Part shown: positions 16,206 through 24,862 of the stretch, in pieces | Layout: each line of letters starts with the position of its first letter | Position numbering within the stretch: position 1 is the stretch's first letter | Assembly (NCBI GenBank): GCA_001899005.1 | Contig: MKUW01000028.1 | Coordinates: 553,163 to 617,162 of the forward strand | Reading direction: 5' to 3' | Origin: Chloroflexi bacterium 44-23 | Lineage (GTDB): Bacteria; Chloroflexota; Anaerolineae; Anaerolineales; Anaerolineaceae | Length of the DNA: 64,000 bases | Position numbers and translations under genes: made by a program | Notes under the pieces: model-generated | Seen by the model: the letters and a program-made list of their open reading frames with translations, nothing else | Database searches by the model: none | What the model was told of the DNA's origin: nothing

Positions 16206-18191
16206 ATGGAAACAACCACACTTCCAGTAATCACATCTGATAAAGAAATGCTCGTTCCGCTGCATTGGGTACATACTCTGGTAATTGGCAGCGGTGCGGC
16301 TGGGCTAAATGCTGCAGTGCAACTGAGCCGTAACAATGTCCAGGACGTACTTATTTTGACAGAAGGTCTTGAAAAAGGCACCTCGATCAACACAGGCAGC
16401 GACAAACAGACCTATTACAAATTGTCGCTTTGCGGGTCAGAAAGTGATTCCCCGCAAGCCATGGCTGAGAGTTATATTGGCGGTGGGGCAATGCATGGCG
16501 ATCTGGCACTTGTAGAAGCCAGCCTATCCTCCAGGGCCTTCATCAACCTGGTAAATCTGGGTATGCCTTTTCCGCGAGACGCCTACGGACAGTTTGTTGG
16601 CTATAAAACAGATCATGATCCGCGCCAGCGGGCTACTTCTATTGGCCCATACACTTCACGTGAAATGTGCCATCATCTAATCTCAGAAGTGAAACGATTG
16701 AAAATTCCAATACATGAAAACCGCGAAGTTATCCAGCTTATTCGTTCGGATAATGATGAACAACGTATTGTCGCCGCCATTACAATGGACAAAAACAATT
16801 CCATAGAAGTATATGCAGCGGAAAATATAATTTTTGCAGTTGGTGGACCGGGAGGGTTATACAAAACAAGTGTTTACCCCGAAGTACATTTTGGTGCAAT
16901 TGGATTGGCGTTAATGGCAGGTGCTAAGGCGCGTAACCTACCCGAATCACAGTATGGGCTGGCATCTACCAGATTCCGCTGGAATGTGTCCGGTACATAT
17001 ATGCAGGTAATCCCCCGATTTATCAGCCGGGCTGCTGATGGGATCTCGGATGAGCAAGAATTTTTACCCACCTATTTTGATTCTGCTTCTGAAATGAATG
17101 GCAACATCTTTCTGAAAGGATACCAATGGCCATTTGATGCCCGCAAGGCAATTGGTGGTTCTTCCATTATTGATATTCTGGTGTACATTGAAACCGTTGA
17201 AAAAGGGCGCAGGGTATATCTGGATTTTACAAGAAACTCACAGGGCTACAACCTGGAAGAATTACCCGAAGAGGTGCGTACTTACCTGATACGTTCAGAA
17301 GCATTGCAGCAAACTCCCATCGAGCGCCTTTACAAAATGAACCCCGCTGCAATTGAACTTTACCGGGACCATGGCATAGATCTGCACCAGGAAGCTTTGG
17401 AGATTGCGGTCTGCGCGCAACACAACAACGGTGGTCTCGCTGGCAGTATCTGGTGGGAGTCTACCAATATTAAGCACTTCTTCCCCATTGGAGAAGTGAA
17501 TGGGTCGCATGGAGTTAATCGTCCGGGCGGCACTGCATTAAACTCTGGGCAAGTGGGAGGGTTTAGAGCTGCAGAATACATTGCAGCCTGTTATATGGAC
17601 TGGAGTTTGCCAAAAAAGCAAGTAGAAAATGCTATCCTGACATCTCTTAAGCAATTATTGAGCTGGATAAAGACAGGAGAAAATCAAAAGGTCAAATACC
17701 AGGAAGCTTTGGATGATTTGCAGTCCCGTATGACACGTGTTGGAGCCCATATTCGCTCTGAACAGGCAATAAAAAGTGAGGTTAAAGACGCAAAACTGTT
17801 GGTCGAGCAGCTTATAAAAAATGGTTGTTCATGCACCAAAATTGAAGATTTACGCATCACCTTTAGAGTGCGTCAGCTGGCTTTTGCTCATCTGGTTTAC
17901 CTGGATGCCATTCAATTCATGCTCGAAAATCGGGTTGGCAGTCGCGGCTCATCCATTGTGCTTGATCTCAATGGTTCCAGAGTGCATAATAAACTGAAAG
18001 ATTCATGGAAAATTCAACTGGAAGACTCGTCCTTCAGACAAAAAATCCTGATTACAAATATTGGGGATGATGGCAGTATTACCCACGCCTGGGAAGCTGT
18101 GCGCCCGATTCCTAAAACAGATGCCTGGTTTGAAACTGCCTGGGCAGCTTTTCGTAACGGTGAAATTTATGGATGTAAAGAGATGAGTTAA
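16206..18191 (+). CDS. FAD-dependent oxidoreductase of the fumarate reductase/succinate dehydrogenase flavoprotein family
   Basis: 661 residues from the ATG at 16206, with AGAAAGGG at 16193-16200 as ribosome binding site. The frame also allows a TTG at 16176 overlapping the preceding gene. The N-terminal dinucleotide fold has VIGSGAAGLNAAVQ (about residues 21-34). The FAD-closing segment FPIGEVNGSHGVNRPGGTAL lies near residue 430. Cys residues are few and no 4Fe-4S ferredoxin motif was seen. It could reduce or oxidise a C-C bond of an acid intermediate, possibly as an electron sink. It is the last gene of the rightward operon and overlaps the stop of the convergent neighbour by four bases. 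Confidence 0.87.
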   Translation: METTTLPVITSDKEMLVPLHWVHTLVIGSGAAGLNAAVQLSRNNVQDVLILTEGLEKGTSINTGSDKQTYYKLSLCGSESDSPQAMAESYIGGGAMHGDLALVEASLSSRAFINLVNLGMPFPRDAYGQFVGYKTDHDPRQRATSIGPYTSREMCHHLISEVKRLKIPIHENREVIQLIRSDNDEQRIVAAITMDKNNSIEVYAAENIIFAVGGPGGLYKTSVYPEVHFGAIGLALMAGAKARNLPESQYGLASTRFRWNVSGTYMQVIPRFISRAADGISDEQEFLPTYFDSASEMNGNIFLKGYQWPFDARKAIGGSSIIDILVYIETVEKGRRVYLDFTRNSQGYNLEELPEEVRTYLIRSEALQQTPIERLYKMNPAAIELYRDHGIDLHQEALEIAVCAQHNNGGLAGSIWWESTNIKHFFPIGEVNGSHGVNRPGGTALNSGQVGGFRAAEYIAACYMDWSLPKKQVENAILTSLKQLLSWIKTGENQKVKYQEALDDLQSRMTRVGAHIRSEQAIKSEVKDAKLLVEQLIKNGCSCTKIEDLRITFRVRQLAFAHLVYLDAIQFMLENRVGSRGSSIVLDLNGSRVHNKLKDSWKIQLEDSSFRQKILITNIGDDGSITHAWEAVRPIPKTDAWFETAWAAFRNGEIYGCKEMS

Positions 18192-19351
18192 TACAGCGAT
18201 TCTCTTAATTGTTGAATCTTGTTATTTACTCCTCGCCGATAAACGCGGTGATTTTTTACTTCACGGCCGCCCAACACTTCCAGATCCTTGCGCATCTGAT
18301 CCGCGCTTTCCGCAACCTGTGTAAACTCCGCGAATTTGAATCCGCGCGATTTAACGGTCTTTTCCATTTCAGCATACAGCAAGGCATTGCCGCCTCTGCC
18401 GTAGTATTCCGGTAGCACACCGGTTCCATTGACAGCCACCCAATCCGCTTTTTTCATTTTTCTGAAAAGATCCAAAATGCTGATCGGATTCAGTCGTCCT
18501 TTGTGCTTTTTGAGCCCGTCTGACATATCCGGAAAGGCAAAGAGAAAACCAATCACCCGCTCGTGATCCATCAAAACTTTAATCAAGCCCGGATCTGAAA
18601 ACATCGTGACCGTATCCACTGCCACTTCAATCTCACGCTGAGTGTACGGATAATACTCCCAGTTGTGAATGAAGATTTCGTTATAAACGCTCCCAATTGC
18701 TTTACCGAAACTTCGCAGGTCTCTGCGGGAGCGGAAACTACGCACATGAATGGTTCCCTTTTCAATAACACGCTCAGCCACGCGATGAATTTTATCCGGC
18801 AGGGTGAATTTATCCACTTCTATCTGGCAGGAGACAAAATCAACCACCTTTTCAAATCCAATTTCAGCCAGCATACGAGGCAGATACGGAGGGTTGTAGT
18901 TCATCATCGTCATCATCTGACGCAGGTCAAACCCCTCCACCAAAACTCCATAGCCTTCACCCAATCCCATCGGTTTTGGCCCGACCATATCATTCAATCC
19001 CCGACTTTTGGCCCACTCATCGGCGGCGACGAACAATGCTTTGAGGACATTGATGTCTTCAATTGTTTCCAGCAGACAAAAAGCGGCTTGTTGCGTCTGG
19101 TGTGCCTGATTATAAAGACGATTCTCGAGCACCATGATTCTACCCACCGCAACGTCATCCTGAAGTGCTAAAAATGCCTGTGCCTGGGAGTGCTGATAAA
19201 ATGGATGCTTCTTGGGGTTTAGCATGGTGCGAATATCCAGTCTGATCGGCGGCACCCATTGCGGAGTTCCGGCATACAGACGAAAAGGCAATTCAATAAA
19301 TTGATTTACCTGTAATCTCGATTTTGGATCAAGTTCGATTATATTAAGCAT
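18188..19351 (-). CDS. GNAT-superfamily-like protein, function unknown
   Basis: 387 residues resembling a family of large GNAT-like proteins found in environmental bacteria. The C-terminal ~150 residues (from VIGFLFAFPDMSDG, then GVLPEYYGRGGNALLYAEMEK) fit the acetyl-CoA binding fold, with a G-R-G-G loop. The middle has a conserved PKPMGLGEGYGVLVEGFD segment. No partner substrate can be deduced. It is transcribed leftwards towards the catabolic operon, with overlapping stop codons, and faces the M24 peptidase gene across ~200 bases. The start at 19351 is the only suitable Met. Confidence 0.7.
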   Translation of the reverse strand: MLNIIELDPKSRLQVNQFIELPFRLYAGTPQWVPPIRLDIRTMLNPKKHPFYQHSQAQAFLALQDDVAVGRIMVLENRLYNQAHQTQQAAFCLLETIEDINVLKALFVAADEWAKSRGLNDMVGPKPMGLGEGYGVLVEGFDLRQMMTMMNYNPPYLPRMLAEIGFEKVVDFVSCQIEVDKFTLPDKIHRVAERVIEKGTIHVRSFRSRRDLRSFGKAIGSVYNEIFIHNWEYYPYTQREIEVAVDTVTMFSDPGLIKVLMDHERVIGFLFAFPDMSDGLKKHKGRLNPISILDLFRKMKKADWVAVNGTGVLPEYYGRGGNALLYAEMEKTVKSRGFKFAEFTQVAESADQMRKDLEVLGGREVKNHRVYRRGVNNKIQQLRESLY

Positions 19352-19508
19352 TAATTAATCCTGGGAGTTTTTTTGTTGATAGCCGGCTTCGTTTATTTTT
19401 TGATCATAGGCTGATGACTCGTTGCTTGATTACCTGAGTACCAAGTTTTCTCAATCACAATGTCACCAAACCCTAATCACCTAATTACCTGATCAACTAA
19501 TTACCGAC

Positions 19509-19526
19509 ATATCATTATAATGATAT
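19509..19526. promoter_or_regulatory. 18-bp perfect palindrome over a TATAAT hexamer
   Basis: ATATCATTATAATGATAT is exactly self-complementary and contains TATAAT at 19516-19521, about 40 bases before the peptidase start. This is the layout of a repressor operator on a -10 element. The -35 position shows no clear consensus. Confidence 0.5.
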
Positions 19527-19558
19527 CATCGTCTCGTTACGGATAAGGAGAATCTGCT

Positions 19559-20746
19559 ATGAATTCATTCATTAAAGAAAAAATTGCACAGGCTGTCTTC
19601 ATTTTACAGGAACAGGATATTGATCTATGGCTTACTTTTGTGCGAGAAACTTCGGTTAATCCAGATCCGATCTTACCCTTAATTTATGGTCAATCTTCAC
19701 TCACCCGTCCCAGCGCGTTAATCATCCATCGCACTGGTGAATGCATCGCCATTGTAGGACGCATTGACGCCAATACTGCCTGTGGATTGGGTGTTTATCA
19801 GCAAGTAATTGAATGCGATGCGGAAATTCAACCTCACTTATTGGCGACATTGCAGCGATTAAACCCAGCCAAAATCGCCGTCAATTTTAGCCAATACAAC
19901 GTCATGGCGGATGGTTTGAGCGTCGGCTTGTTCGAAGTTCTCAAGAATATGCTGCATGGAACGGAGTTTATCCAACGGCTATGCTCATCAGAAGACATCA
20001 TTGCCGCCTTGAACGGGCGTAAAACGGTTCGCGAGGTCGCTCTGGTACGTGCAGCAGTTGAAGCAACTGAGGAGATTTTCGAGGAGACTTACGCCATTCT
20101 ACGAGAGGGCATCAGTGAAAAAGAAATTGCAGATTTCATGCACGCCCAAGTTATTAAAAGAGGATTGGATCTCGCTTGGACATACGAAGGTTGCCCGGCT
20201 GTCAATTACGGTCCGGATTCCCCGGTTGGGCATGCGGTTCCCGGCGACATTGTATTGCAGCGAGGGCACATAGTGCATTTCGATTTTGGGGTCAAAAAAA
20301 GCGAATACTGCGCTGATATCCAACGCGTAGTCTACATGCTTAGAACCAATGAAAAAACAGCCCCAGCGCCAGTACAACGAGGGTTCGAAACTGTCCGTAA
20401 GGCAGTCGAAGCAGCCAGGATAAAAATCAAACCCGGCGTGACTGGCTTTGAAGTTGACCAGGCGGCTCGCTACGCAATCATCCAGGCGGGTTATCCAGAA
20501 TATCAATACGCCACCGGTCATCAATTAGGCCGGCATGCCCATGACGGTGGTGGCATTCTTGGCCCTCATTGGCAGGTATATGGCAGTTTACCGGATGCAG
20601 AACTTGAGTGCGGACAGATCTATACCATTGAACCCGGTTTGGCTGTCCCCGGTTATGGCTATATCGGTTTGGAAGAGGATGTTGTTGTCACCGGGAATGG
20701 CTGTGATTACCTGTCAGCCCCGCAAAAAGAGTTGATTTATTGTTGA
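19559..20746 (+). CDS. M24-family metallopeptidase (Xaa-Pro peptidase-like)
   Basis: 395 residues. The N-terminal ~150 residues form a creatinase/prolidase N domain. The pita-bread catalytic domain follows. The five metal ligands are recognisable: Asp in HFDFGVK, Asp in CADIQR, His in TGHQLGRHAHDGGG, Glu in TIEPGL and Glu in GLEEDVV. The ATG at 19559 is preceded by GGATAAGGAG. It would release N-terminal residues adjacent to proline, or act on related amides such as creatine-like compounds. It is a single-gene unit, with its own palindromic promoter region upstream. Confidence 0.9.
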   Translation: MNSFIKEKIAQAVFILQEQDIDLWLTFVRETSVNPDPILPLIYGQSSLTRPSALIIHRTGECIAIVGRIDANTACGLGVYQQVIECDAEIQPHLLATLQRLNPAKIAVNFSQYNVMADGLSVGLFEVLKNMLHGTEFIQRLCSSEDIIAALNGRKTVREVALVRAAVEATEEIFEETYAILREGISEKEIADFMHAQVIKRGLDLAWTYEGCPAVNYGPDSPVGHAVPGDIVLQRGHIVHFDFGVKKSEYCADIQRVVYMLRTNEKTAPAPVQRGFETVRKAVEAARIKIKPGVTGFEVDQAARYAIIQAGYPEYQYATGHQLGRHAHDGGGILGPHWQVYGSLPDAELECGQIYTIEPGLAVPGYGYIGLEEDVVVTGNGCDYLSAPQKELIYC

Positions 20747-20750
20747 ACAT

Positions 20751-21857
20751 CTACTCGTGGTGAGTTTCGATCCAATCTAAAGCGATCGCCACCGTTCGAG
20801 ACCAGGAGAATTTTTTTGCTTGGATCAATCCCTTTGCAATCAGCTGATTCTTTAAGTCATTATCGTACGCCATTCTCAGTAAACCTTGCGCGATACTATC
20901 AACTGAAATAGGATCTACCATCAATGCCGCATCGCCACATACTTCCGGAATGGAAGAAATGTTGGCAGCCATCACAGCTACACCACAAGTCATTGCTTCT
21001 AAAATTGGCAACCCAAATCCTTCCATAAGTGAGACATATACCACAAAATCCGCCAGATTATAAATCGCCGCCATATCCTCCTCAGGCACCTTACCCAATA
21101 AATGCACTCTGGAGTTATCTTGATTTTCCAACCTCAGGTTTATTTCTGAAGCATTCCAGCTTTTGTTGCCGGTCATATAAAGATGGTGGGGAATTTGGCT
21201 GTTAATCTTGTCCCAAGCATCCAGTAGGCGGCCGATATTTTTGCGAGGGGAAATGGAGGTTGGATAGAAAATAAACGGTAATTGGAGATTGTATTTTTTT
21301 TGAATCTCATCTAAAAGACGCTCATCATTTATTCGTTTGTAATTATTAGTAATCCCGCTATCAATTGTTTTTATTTTTGACTCTTCATTTTGAATAAGGA
21401 ATTTGCCAACATCCTGCCGAGTAGAATCCGATATTGTGAAAACTCCCCAGGCATGTCTTGCAGAAAATGGCATCATCAACTTCATGTAATATGTATCCAA
21501 CGCTTGGTAAGCATTCAATTGTGGGTAAAAATAACCCAGATCATTGAAAATCACCAAATCTCGTGTTGGAGAAAGGATTGATTTTGTACCTTTCGGAAAA
21601 ATGGTATAGTCAATCTTATCTCGCAGAAGAGCCAGAGGTAAGAAAATGTGGTCCCACAATAAGCGATTCCTGGTGGGTAAGTAGTGTTGGTGGACTTCAG
21701 GAAAATATTTAAAATCCTCTTTTTGGCTATAATAAAAATGAATGTCGTATTTCTGTTTATATTGAACCAATGCCTGAGAAAATCCATAATTATATTTCTG
21801 CACCCCTGTGATCAAATTTCCCAGGTCGCGGCTGGCCATTGCTATTTTAAGTTTCAT
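20751..21857 (-). CDS. Glycosyltransferase family 4 protein
   Basis: 368-residue GT-B glycosyltransferase. The N-terminal acceptor domain contains GVQKYNYGFSQAL (near residue 18). The nucleotide-sugar site is in EGFGLPILEAMTCGVAV (near residue 280), with the two conserved Glu of the E-x7-E motif. It is cytoplasmic, probably adding a hexose to a lipid-linked repeat unit. It lies divergently from a flippase gene and convergently with the peptidase gene, four bases after that gene's stop. Sugar specificity is not predictable. Confidence 0.88.
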   Translation of the reverse strand: MKLKIAMASRDLGNLITGVQKYNYGFSQALVQYKQKYDIHFYYSQKEDFKYFPEVHQHYLPTRNRLLWDHIFLPLALLRDKIDYTIFPKGTKSILSPTRDLVIFNDLGYFYPQLNAYQALDTYYMKLMMPFSARHAWGVFTISDSTRQDVGKFLIQNEESKIKTIDSGITNNYKRINDERLLDEIQKKYNLQLPFIFYPTSISPRKNIGRLLDAWDKINSQIPHHLYMTGNKSWNASEINLRLENQDNSRVHLLGKVPEEDMAAIYNLADFVVYVSLMEGFGLPILEAMTCGVAVMAANISSIPEVCGDAALMVDPISVDSIAQGLLRMAYDNDLKNQLIAKGLIQAKKFSWSRTVAIALDWIETHHE

Positions 21858-22031
21858 AAAAAAACCTGTTTGCCACCCAATTGTATGGTATAACCCAAAA
21901 GCTCATATCTTCTTTTTACAGAATCATATTTAGCGCTGCATTTAGAAGGTTTCAACATTATCAAACTGAAATTTCAGACATTCATCGATAGCTTTCAAAT
22001 TATGGTTAAACAAAAAAATCAACAAAAACAA

Positions 22032-22094
22032 ATGCATACCCTTATTTTAACCGATTTTGATCGCACCTTGGTGTGCCGGACTACGCATGTTTGA
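22032..22094 (+). pseudogene. Possible N-terminal remnant of a HAD phosphatase gene
   Basis: An ATG at 22032 opens a 20-codon frame reading MHTLILTDFDRTLVCRTTHV and then TGA. LTDFDRTLV matches the HAD-superfamily catalytic motif (Asp-x-Asp-x-Thr), which lies at exactly this distance from the N-terminus in HAD enzymes. The frame then runs into the flippase start at 22087. No other HAD motif follows. Chance similarity is possible because the fragment is short. Confidence 0.35.
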
Positions 22095-23562
22095 AATTCT
22101 TGGCGTTCTTAGCCTTTTGGGTGTGCGCAATTTGTCTGGCGCATTGTATGGCTTGGTTCGTTCCAAACTGCTGGCTTACTTCATTGGCCCTTTCGGTCTG
22201 GGAATATTCTCACAGGCACGTACTTTTATTCAGCTTTTGAGTCAGATTAGCACAGTCGGAAGTTTGAGCGGTGTCTTAAAACTGGTTTCTGAACAAAAAG
22301 CACAATCAGATACATCTCGATTAACATCTTTTGTTGCGGTCTTGTTAATATTCTTCGGAATACTGGCCACAATAGTTACCCTGATCTGTCTTCTATTTTC
22401 CGAAACTATCTCAAGTTGGATTTTTCATACCATCGAATACAGCTGGATAATCCAGACAATTGCCACAACCACAGTTTTTTATATTGAGTTTTACTTGATT
22501 CTGGCGATATTTCAAGCCATTTCAGCCTGGAAGTGGTTTATACGAGTTGCAGTTGTAGCTGATATCATCAGTACCATCATTACCTCCATCGGAATCATCT
22601 TTTGGGGTTTGCCCGGAATTATTTTTGGTTTCCTGATTTGTAATGCAACCATCTTTTTAGTAGCATTGATCGCATTGAACAAAGTCTTGCAAGCCGAAGG
22701 GTTCCCCGGAATAAGGAAAGCTAGGCTTTCATTCGCGCCTTTACGTCAGCTTTCACGATTCTTTGGCCCGCTGAGTGCTCGTGCAACAGTCGAATACGCC
22801 TCTTTACTTTTCTTAAAGTCAGAAATCATCCGGCAATTGGGAATCAATGCCAATGGTCTCTTCCAGGTCATTTATGGAACCTCCATTCTTTATATGGATA
22901 TTTTCACACAATTGCTTTTTTCATATGGAATACCGAAGCTAACCGCAAATCTAAATCAACGTGATGAAATGAACAAGATACAGAATAATCTGCTAAAACT
23001 TGGCATCCTCATTTTATCCCCTTTGACTGTTGTGCTCTTGCTTTCCCGCCGTATTTGGATTCCTCTGCTTTACGATAATTCATTCCTGGCAGCGTCAACT
23101 GTCTTAATCTGGCAGTTTGCCGGTGATGTACTGCGGGTCATGCGCACCAGTATTAATTCTTCCTTGCTCCCGCTTGAGCGCTTTTGGGTTATCAACATAA
23201 ATGAAATTGTATACTGGGCTTCCTGGATTATCTTCATGAACCTTCTGATTCCATATGTCGGCATCATGGCAGCTGGAATTGGCTATTTCCTGGCTAATCT
23301 ACTACAACTGCCTATCAACTTGCTTTATCACCAGAAATACCTTGGCTTTCAATTAAGTAACAAGAATAAGCAATTAATTATCAAAGCCGTTCCATTAATC
23401 GCTCTCGGATTATTTTTTGCAAATCAGGCAGTACTCAGTCTACCTGCCATTGTGGCTGCTATTATCTGTTTCGTATTAATTTTGGTTTTTCTTCCTACGC
23501 GAAGTGACTATTTCCAAGCTTTTCAGTTTTTAAGAAATTATCGTAATAAAATAGGTTCATAG
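22087..23562 (+). CDS. Oligosaccharide flippase (Wzx/MATE-like membrane protein)
   Basis: 491 residues from the ATG at 22087. An in-frame TTG at 22057 exists but adds no membrane or family sequence. The protein is hydrophobic throughout, with about 12-14 predicted membrane helices. It begins with a segment typical of polysaccharide exporters (GVRNLSGALYGLVRSKLLAY, then GPFGLGIFSQA). Such proteins flip undecaprenyl-linked oligosaccharides to the outer face of the membrane. Neighbouring glycosyltransferase and pyruvyl-transferase genes support this. No clear ribosome binding site precedes the start. Confidence 0.87.
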   Translation: MFEILGVLSLLGVRNLSGALYGLVRSKLLAYFIGPFGLGIFSQARTFIQLLSQISTVGSLSGVLKLVSEQKAQSDTSRLTSFVAVLLIFFGILATIVTLICLLFSETISSWIFHTIEYSWIIQTIATTTVFYIEFYLILAIFQAISAWKWFIRVAVVADIISTIITSIGIIFWGLPGIIFGFLICNATIFLVALIALNKVLQAEGFPGIRKARLSFAPLRQLSRFFGPLSARATVEYASLLFLKSEIIRQLGINANGLFQVIYGTSILYMDIFTQLLFSYGIPKLTANLNQRDEMNKIQNNLLKLGILILSPLTVVLLLSRRIWIPLLYDNSFLAASTVLIWQFAGDVLRVMRTSINSSLLPLERFWVININEIVYWASWIIFMNLLIPYVGIMAAGIGYFLANLLQLPINLLYHQKYLGFQLSNKNKQLIIKAVPLIALGLFFANQAVLSLPAIVAAIICFVLILVFLPTRSDYFQAFQFLRNYRNKIGS

Positions 23563-23607
23563 AAGACAAGCTCCCATTCCAATAAAGGGACCAACCAAGA
23601 GGGATGA

Positions 23608-24846
23608 ATGATCATTAATGAGCCTGAAATAGAATATAAGAACGGCGAAGTGATTGTCTCTGCCGGTATTGAGCTTGATAATCCTTCAATCTGGGAAATG
23701 CCCCAAAAACTATATTTTGCCTTTCCTGAAGAATGTGGCAAGGTGTTGAATGTTGATTGCAACCCATTCCTTTACAGCATGTTAATCCCAGCGATGCGTC
23801 TGGGTGAGAATATCCGCGTATTAGGGACAGTCTCACCTCGGCTGACTTTTGGATTGCAAGAATACCAGGCCATTTTCCACCAGGCACACAGTCAATGGGC
23901 ACGACATATGGTTGAGATTGAATACAGTAGATTTTCTGAAAGAGAATTATCACCCCCGCAAAAGCGTTTTGGGGCTACTTCATTCAGCGGCGGCATTGAT
24001 TCAACTTTTTCTTGCTTCTTTCTTAAAGAAGAACAACAGCTGATCCCTTATGCAGATCTGAAATATGCCTTATTTATCCATGGAGTCGATAACCCATTAA
24101 ATGATCCCATAGGTTTTATGAAACTCGCGGAGAGCTTTCGAAATTTCTTGAAACCACAACAAGTAGAACTGATCACCGCACGCACAAATTTTATCCTCTT
24201 TACACAATTTCTGCTCCCTTGGACTCTGTTGCCGCAGGTTCCGTTACTCTCCACCGCTATGCTCTTGCGTGGTTTGATTGACCGCTTTTTTATTCCCAGC
24301 ACCTATTCCTACAATCGTTTCACCGTAGCCGGTTCATCATTCTTAAGTGATCATTGGGTCGCAACCGAGGAATTTGCGGTTTTTCAATTAGGGAGACATG
24401 ACTTCTTACAAAAACTGAGCTACGTCAATCAAATTCCTGAATATGAAAATGTTCTGCGTGTGTGCTCAAACAAAAAAATCTCGTTGGATGGCAATTGCGG
24501 CCATTGCATCAAATGCCTGCGTACAATGGTTTACCTGGCTCTACAGGGAAATTACTCTAAATATAAATCTTTTCCTCAACCTTTTTCGCGCCTTTATATA
24601 TTGGAGTGGGGCTGGAAGTATCACACCGGCCGGGTCACATTTATCAATTTTATTCATGCTGCCTGGCAAAAAAAGAAGTATGATTTTTTGCTGCTTGGAA
24701 TGGCAGCCTACACCCTCTCACAAATCAATCACCATCTGCGGAGATTTCTACGTTTTGTGGTTCCTGAGAAAATATTCGTCCGCTGGAAACAAAGACTGTT
24801 TGTCAGTGAAGAAGATATTCTCGCTCCTCCATCTCCTGCTTCATAA
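23608..24846 (+). CDS. PP-loop ATPase-like protein with a Cys cluster, in polysaccharide context
   Basis: 412 residues. A PP-loop ATP-binding motif SFSGGIDST (residues ~127-135) identifies the adenylating N-type ATP pyrophosphatase fold used by QueC, asparagine synthase and thiolases. Near residue 295 the sequence GNCGHCIKCLRT gives three closely spaced Cys, as in the zinc site of QueC-like proteins. I do not recognise the precise family. It may amidate or otherwise activate a sugar or peptide acid during polymer synthesis. The ATG at 23608 has GAGGGA just upstream. The gene lies 45 bases after the flippase and ends 16 bases before a convergent pyruvyl-transferase gene. Confidence 0.65.
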   Translation: MIINEPEIEYKNGEVIVSAGIELDNPSIWEMPQKLYFAFPEECGKVLNVDCNPFLYSMLIPAMRLGENIRVLGTVSPRLTFGLQEYQAIFHQAHSQWARHMVEIEYSRFSERELSPPQKRFGATSFSGGIDSTFSCFFLKEEQQLIPYADLKYALFIHGVDNPLNDPIGFMKLAESFRNFLKPQQVELITARTNFILFTQFLLPWTLLPQVPLLSTAMLLRGLIDRFFIPSTYSYNRFTVAGSSFLSDHWVATEEFAVFQLGRHDFLQKLSYVNQIPEYENVLRVCSNKKISLDGNCGHCIKCLRTMVYLALQGNYSKYKSFPQPFSRLYILEWGWKYHTGRVTFINFIHAAWQKKKYDFLLLGMAAYTLSQINHHLRRFLRFVVPEKIFVRWKQRLFVSEEDILAPPSPAS

Positions 24847-24862
24847 TCGCCAGGAATCCACT

